A DNA stretch of 64,000 nucleotides from Rhododendron vialii (taxonomy: Eukaryota > Streptophyta > Magnoliopsida > Ericales > Ericaceae). Positions 58,906 to 64,000 of this stretch are shown in pieces. Under the pieces are notes generated by a model. That model was not told where the DNA came from. It saw only the letters and a list, made by a program, of their open reading frames with translations, and did no database searches. Positions within the stretch are counted from its first letter, which is position 1, and every line of letters starts with the position of its first letter. Where the stretch lies: NCBI RefSeq assembly GCF_030253575.1, contig NC_080557.1, positions 30,907,501 through 30,971,500 on the forward strand, written 5' to 3'. The position numbers were made by a program, and so were the translations under genes.

Positions 58906-59442
58906 AAGCCATTCCAAGCATTCAACTCACACCTTCACCTAGCAACTTCTCTCTCTAGAAAAAATCTTGTTCTTTCTTTGTTCTTTCTTTTGTTCTTCTT
59001 GTTCTAGAGTTCTTCTTGTATTCTTCAAGAAACTCATCCAAAGCCACCACTAAACCGCCACCTGACCACCCTTCGATCCATAAAGTAGTAGTAGTAGTCT
59101 TAGTCAAGAAGAAGTTTAGAGAGAAAACATTTCTCTTTCGAAGCTCCCGAAGGCATACCTTAGGAGGTTACTCCGTCCGACCACCAATTACAGTCCGTAA
59201 GCCGTTACTACCGCCTAGAAGAACGGTAAGGAAATCCTTACTTACTTCCTATTTACTTACTTACTCAAGTATAACGTTGTTATTTTGAATTGCTAAGAAA
59301 GAACGGTAGATTTTTCCTATCTACTACTCCGAATTATATGAAGTGTATTTTTACCTATTTACTTTAAGTATTCGTATTTTGATCTTTAAGATGGTTATGA
59401 GTATGCATATATGAGTTGCTTGTATTACTTGTGGTATGTGAT

Positions 59443-59549
59443 AAAGCATAAGTGATTTCACTCCAAAGACGTCCGTACATGAGGCGTTGTGCTTTGAATA
59501 AAGCATAAGTGATACACTCCAAAGGCATCCGTACATGTGGCGTTATGCT
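59443..59549 (+). repeat. Two tandem hairpins, 57-bp period, in the LTR
   Basis: AAAGCATAA (59443-59451) pairs with TTGTGCTTT (59487-59495), one wobble. AGCATAA (59502-59508) pairs with TTATGCT (59543-59549), perfect. Loops share CACTCCAAAG and TCCGTACATG. Confidence 0.65.
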
Positions 59550-59815
59550 ATAAGTAGTGATTGAGCGTGATAAGTAATATAGATTTGGATGATCTTGTTA
59601 GACTGATTTCTACTTACTTTTGTCCTACCGTGGAGTCTTTGCATGTAACGAGACACGAGAATCGAGAAAGTAAAAACATGACACCTAGGGTGTGATTAAT
59701 GAAAGGAAATGTTTTCCGAGGAAGGAAATATTTTGAAACAACATAATGACCGGTTTTGGGTGGCATTATGTGAGTTGTGTGTGTGCGTGTGTAAAAGTAA
59801 GATTTGTGAAAAACC

Positions 59816-60140
59816 CAATGAGAACCCGGAGCGGCGGAATCATTGTGGGGATACTCGGGAACCCGGAGCGGCGGAACCGATGAATTAGTTTTTCGAAAAC
59901 CCCAATGAGAACCCGGAGCGGCGGAATCATTGTGGGATACTCGGGAACCCGGAGCGGCGGAACCGAGGGTTTTGAAATGTCTGCGTTCCCATGGGAACCC
60001 GAAGCGGCGGAACCATGGTGAGGTATGGCTTGGTTATCCGCGGTACGGAGCCAATGCAAATGTTTTTGTGTGCCAATGGGAACCCGGGACGGCGGAACCA
60101 TTGTGAGGATACTCGGGAGACCAGAACGACGGAACCGAGG
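59816..60140 (+). repeat. Array of seven hairpin units with constant loop and covarying stems
   Basis: The core GAACCCGGAGCGGCGGAA recurs seven times with minor changes, starting near 59822, 59859, 59908, 59945, 59995, 60080 and 60117. Flanking stems pair: CAATGA/TCATTG (units 1 and 3), CTCGG/CCGAG (units 4 and 7; unit 2 has CCGAT), CCATGG/CCATGG (unit 5) and CAATGG/CCATTG (unit 6). Confidence 0.8.
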
Positions 60141-60936
60141 TTGGGTGTGTTAAACAAATGATTTTGAAAGGTTGATTTGTAAATGAAAATGCTGACACGG
60201 TCTACGACGAGTCGCGTAGGAGAAACACGAAAATCTTGGACACCAACGATAAATGATTAACGAATGTGGATGTGTTATTGATATTGTCTTTTGTAGCTTT
60301 GTATATACGTATCATGTGGAAATCGATGTTTGTATAACCTGTTGTTTGTAAGTTATGGGTTAGTGGGTATGTGATTATTCTACTGAGCTTTTGTAGCTCA
60401 CGGTGTTGCCTTTTTGGTGACCCTGACATATTATATTGGTGGCGACGCCGGTATAATGTGTTAGACCTTGTAGATGATCAAGATAAACAGTACACCTTGG
60501 AGGCTTTTGGAGCTGAGGAGTTGGCTAGGATGGAGGAGCAGGTGGAGCTGTAGTTAGGAACCCTAGAACCCCCCTCCATTTGTGTAAATATTGAACTCTT
60601 TGTGGGAGTTTTGTTGTAATAAGAGCCAGACTCTATTTTGAGATTTTTAATGAAATTGTCTTTTTAACGTACCCAAAATTCGGGGCGTTACACGAAAAAT
60701 AGATTTCGTCACTAGGTAGGAATCCTCGACAACCTTTAGTCGACAAATTTTTTTTCGTCACCTATATTATTTGTGACGAAAAACATACAATTTGTGACGA
60801 TTTTCATTTGTCACCCAATGCAATTTTTCTTGTAGTGTGCGGTGGAGAAGACAATAGGGTCTAGGTAGCTAGAAGCATAGGAGTAGGGTGAGAGTGGAGG
60901 ACGATGAAAGGAGAAGATACATCTCCGATCAAACCT

Positions 60937-61072
60937 GTAACGACCCTAATTTTTATCAGTAAAGTTATAAGTTTAATAAAAATTTCTTTTACTCGATTGT
61001 CATTTTATTTATTTATTTAAGTGTTGATATTATAAACAAATCCTAAACTAATTAAACTTAGACCTGGAGGCC

Positions 61073-61128
<56 letters not shown>

Positions 61129-61455
61129 CATGGGGAGAGAACCGAGAGTGGGTTTTTCATCCAAAGAACTTATCATATCACCTCATCATTTCAACCCTAT
61201 GACATCCTGTTATCTAGCCTTATGAGTCTGGTAGAGAGAAAGAGAGAGAATTCGGATGAGATGGAGAGAATACAGTGTTCTCTTACATCACCCACCACCT
61301 TTCTTACACCTTTTATCTTTTTTCCATCAAATCAAATTAGTGAGAGAGGAATATCGAGACAGAGAGAAATTTGGGGGGAGAGAGAGAGAGAGATATTACC
61401 GAGAGAAGAGAGGGAGAGTGAGACAAGATTTCCACCAGATTTTCCTCCCAGATGC
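60937..61455. mobile_element. LTR fragment, truncated
   Basis: It starts TGTAACGACCCTAATTTTT, close to the start of the 57347 solo LTR (both then have AATAAAAATTTC). It contains a (TA)n tract (61076-61124) and GA runs. It stops where the copia LTR begins, so the remainder may lie beyond that element, outside the window. Confidence 0.5.
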
Positions 61456-62022
61456 TGTTGGGAAACCGAATATCCAAGACCCAGTAATGATGCGTATAGA
61501 TTAGACAATAACAAAAAAACTGCAAAAACCCTACAAGGCGGAATTAGGGTTTTACCACAGCTCCTGCGTCACGAATGCTGGTTGAACTTGTTACAGCACA
61601 TCTTGCTGTATGCCACGAATACTGCTCGACCGTACCTTACGATCTTCTACCATATTCCCCACACGTCTAAAACACGAACCGAGTGTGGACTCGTTCGTGA
61701 TCTGTTTGCTCTCTCTAAGCCTGTCTCTATTTACTGAATAATAGAAAAACATCCAATCTGACCTAGAGAGCATAACATGTATATATAGGGCTACGATAGG
61801 GACCTAAGGAGTAATAGGTCTGGGCTCCCAGTGTAAATAAGAAAACCTAATCCACCAGGATTCTATTTCTTATTTCACTAATTATAATTCACCCCACTAC
61901 AGAATTATAATTGCACTCTCTTCTTTATCTCAATTATATTACGAGCTCCATGATATTAAATACTTATTAATCTCCTCACGTTAAGATTACAGATGCCCGT
62001 TGATTAAAATAAATTACTAACA
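61456..62022 (-). mobile_element. 3' LTR of a Ty1/copia retrotransposon
   Basis: On the minus strand it begins TGTTAGTAATTT directly after a polypurine tract (AAGTGGGAGAA, plus 62023-62033) and ends CCCAACA at 61456, 567 bp. A TATA box (CTATATATAC) lies near 61785. The 5' LTR is outside the window, so the end and target duplication are not confirmed. Confidence 0.7.
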
Positions 62023-62033
62023 TTCTCCCACTT

Positions 62034-62935
62034 AATCAACATCTTAACTTGAGACTGTCCGCTTAACTTATTCAATATGTCGGATACAAATATCCACCTG
62101 CAGGGTTTGACATAATCGAAACTTATAAACTTACTCAAGGAGTATCATCAATCCCTACTGGGACGTGGATTCCATCAATAATTAATAGTTATCATATACA
62201 TAATGTTGCTACCCAACTCACCGAGACTATTAACCGTATAAAGATCTCACTCTTTAATAAATCAAAGTCAGCAACATTAATGCCTTGTTCTCTTTACAAT
62301 TCAAAAAGCATTTTTCAAAAAATTCCCCCTAAATTCCCTATACTTTCAATATTTCTCTCTTTATCTCTCTCCACTTATTACTCCTACTATTTTTCAAAAA
62401 AAATTTCAAAACACAAACCAAACACAGTATAAATATACACCTCTAATAATTATTTTTGGATTAAGAGCATAAACATTCATAATAACCATGAGGTTCCAAT
62501 TGTCTTATAAAGTTAGTATAAAGACAATTATCTCAATGTGGTCCTGTTCAATACACATAAAGTGTACTAGGACAATGAGTTAGAACTAGACCGTTCCCTA
62601 TAGTCAAGACAGACCTACTAAGCATTGTGCTACAGTCCTACCGATGGTGTGTCCAGTTCCATCTAAGACTGTGAACCATATCTTATATTTCACAAGAACC
62701 GATGATCTGATCTTCTGTATATAAGTAGAACTCTACACACTAGATCATCTACTTTGTAAAATAAAAGACACACATGCACAACATACAAAAATATTATGCA
62801 AATATTGCCCATAAAAGATTCGCATAAAAAATGGATAAAACTGATTAATAAATGGCAATCAAATATTAATCCATTACATAAAAGCGTGACTTTTAGTATA
62901 ATTTTCGAACAAACTCCCACTAAGTCTCAAAATCA
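62034..62935 (-). mobile_element. Copia internal 3' untranslated region
   Basis: Non-coding sequence between pol and the polypurine tract, with several short A/T-rich insert-like stretches (62280-62445). No gene seen. Confidence 0.45.
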
Positions 62936-64000
62936 TGTTGCCACGCATCTCACTCACATTTCATCTACATGATTATCAAAAGTCTTAGCTTGTAAGCTGT
63001 TCATAAAAGGATCTAGTTGGTTGTTTACCGATGCGATCTTGGACACATCCAAATCACTTCGCTGAACGATATCTCGAATCAGGTGATACTTACCCTCGAT
63101 GTGTTTTCCTTCTTATGAATCAATGGCTCCTTAGAGTTAGCAACTGCACCACTATTGTCACAATAGATGTAATAGCTAATTGTACTAAAGGAATCACTTC
63201 TAGATCCATCAAGAAGTATCTAAGCCAAACGACCTCTTTGGCTGCTTAAGAAGCTACCACATACTCGGCCTCCATGGTGGAATCAATCAATGCACGATTG
63301 CTTGATACTCCTCCAACTTAAGGCTCTACCTCCTAGGTAAACAAATATCCTGAGGTAGACTTTTGGAATCCCTATATGACATAAAGTCTGAGTCTGTGTA
63401 CCCATGAGGTACTAGACCATCTGACTGGAACACCAACATATGATCTCTAGTTTTTTTTTCAGATACTTGAGTATATGTTTCACTGCAATCCAATGCTCTT
63501 GCCCTGGATTACACTGAAATCTACTAACCATGCTAACAGCAAAACAAATATCAGGTCTAGTACACAGCATAACATGCATGAGGCTTCCTACTGCCAAGGC
63601 ATAAGGAACTGCCTTCATCTTCTCCATCTCCTCAGGTGTCTTATGACACTGATCCTTGGATTGGTTTGATTCCATGTCTAAAAAGAGAGGAACTCTTTCT
63701 TGGAATCCTGCATGCTAAAACGAGCAAGGATCTCATCGATATAAGTAGCTTATGATAAGCCCAACATCCTCTACTTGCGATCTCACATAAGCTTAATCCC
63801 AAGGATGTGACTGGCTTTTCTCAAGTTTTTTATATCGGACTAGCTAGATAGTCACACCTTTACCGAAGACAACATTCCCACATCGCTTTCAATTAGCAGA
63901 ATAACATCTACATATAGTACTAGGAATACCACCACTTTTCCGTTGCGCTTCTTGTACACACATGACTCATCTGGACATTAATCAAAACCAAAAAATTGGA
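62936..64000 (-). pseudogene. Ty1/copia pol, reverse transcriptase/RNase H end (decayed, continues off window)
   Basis: Read on the minus strand, the right edge shows the reverse-transcriptase active-site region, with YVDV in place of the family YVDD (Asp-Val at 63908-63903). Next comes ATYIDEIL-type sequence and an open stretch (63675-63412) with [29 protein letters not shown] and [14 protein letters not shown]. The RNase H end has TMEAEYVVAS, AAKEVVWLR and YCDNSGAVANSKEP. An in-frame stop falls after VVAS and a frameshift lies near 63103. It cannot make an active enzyme. Gag, protease and integrase are outside the window. Confidence 0.85.

Larger units (their letters stand above)
57347..60692 (+). 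mobile_element. Solo LTR, 3346 bp, Gypsy-type (Tekay/Del-like), nested in CACTA
   Basis: It runs from TGTAACAGCCCTGAATTTTG to AAAATTCGGGGCGTTACA and is flanked by a perfect 5-bp duplication CGAAA (57342-57346 and 60693-60697). A TATA box (CTATAAATAG, 58896-58905) with a C/T-rich sequence just after marks the likely LTR promoter. A polyadenylation-like end lies near 60617-60640. The TGTAACRSCCC type and length are typical of Tekay/Del chromoviruses (inference). It has GA microsatellites at 58450-58558 and arrays of hairpin repeats at 59443-59549 and 59816-60140. Confidence 0.88.
56452..60837. mobile_element. Non-autonomous CACTA (En/Spm) transposon with nested solo LTR
   Basis: Perfect 14-bp terminal inverted repeats CACTACAAGAAAAA are flanked by a 3-bp duplication TGC (56449-56451 and 60838-60840), the CACTA signature. 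Subterminal regions are arrays of GTGACGAAA, GGCGACAAAA and their complements (56470-56860; 57170-57346; 60693-60815), the usual transposase-binding repeat pattern. Without the nested LTR and its duplicated target it is about 1035 bp and has no transposase gene. Confidence 0.92.
53966..60936 (-). mobile_element. Non-LTR retroposon broken by later insertions
   Basis: On the minus strand it ends CTAACATTTTGACCC followed by a poly-A tract (plus strand 53966-53999). Its sequence is visible at 53966-54463, 56435-56448 and 60841-60936. The pieces between belong to a solo LTR and a CACTA element, each with its own target duplication. No coding domain is recognised. The minus-strand 5' limit is unknown because another LTR begins at 60937. 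Confidence 0.6.

Noticed and set aside
61222..61737. 171-codon plus-strand open frame
   Set aside because: It runs antisense through the copia LTR and the adjoining LTR fragment; GA-rich composition explains its openness.
1..64000. Search by eye for CRISPR arrays, rRNA genes and well-known plant miRNA sequences
   Set aside because: None was seen. The direct repeats present are tandem duplications, minisatellites or transposon parts.

Overview
The window is nuclear DNA of a flowering plant, most likely a eudicot. The recognisable genes have plant-type GT-AG introns, a nuclear gene encodes a plastid ribosomal protein, telo-box motifs (AAACCCTA) sit at gene 5' ends, and the spaces between genes are packed with plant-type MITEs, solo LTRs, a CACTA element and a PIF/Harbinger element. 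I cannot assign genus or family.

Genes. Four protein-coding genes could be assembled from splice sites. (1) The last two exons of a receptor-like protein kinase, + strand, positions 1-406, cut by the window edge. (2) A complete cytosolic ribosomal protein eS10 gene, - strand, 2794-5507, five coding exons, 180 residues, with the initiator ATG alone at the end of exon 1. (3) A complete nuclear gene for plastid 50S ribosomal protein uL5c, - strand, 19875-27738, three exons, 266 residues; its 5.2-kb second intron holds a 2.6-kb solo LTR. (4) A complete homologue of the Arabidopsis At1g01500 family of unknown function, - strand, 43783-49079, two exons, 323 residues; its 4.3-kb intron holds a large foldback of a duplicated coding-like segment. 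Two further loci, about 29.4-34.0 kb and 39.5-40.3 kb on the - strand, have gene-like 5' ends that I could not resolve into proteins.

Repeats, left to right. 6.6-19 kb is a repeat cluster. It has three long copies and one interrupted copy of a 0.9-1 kb repeat. Two of these copies sit head to head as a ~1.87-kb near-palindrome, and the interrupted one was hit by a 3.9-kb PIF/Harbinger transposon with a decayed DDE transposase. A 650-bp tandem duplication carrying a Tourist-like MITE follows. 28-53 kb is gene-poor and studded with MITEs, several with intact target-site duplications. 53.9-64 kb is a nested stack: a non-LTR retroposon broken by a solo LTR and by a CACTA element. The CACTA element holds another 3.3-kb solo LTR. 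A further LTR fragment follows, cut by a Ty1/copia element that runs off the window.

The most unusual signal is inside the 3.3-kb solo LTR. At 59816-60140 there are seven copies of a hairpin unit with nearly constant loop sequence but different, mutually compensating stems. Related hairpins with compensating or wobble changes occur at 59443-59549, and in the other long solo LTR at 22855-23054. This suggests that long Gypsy-type LTRs of this genome carry arrays of selected or arm-corrected secondary structure. No search or folding program was run; all identities rest on reading the sequence and on knowledge of the families.
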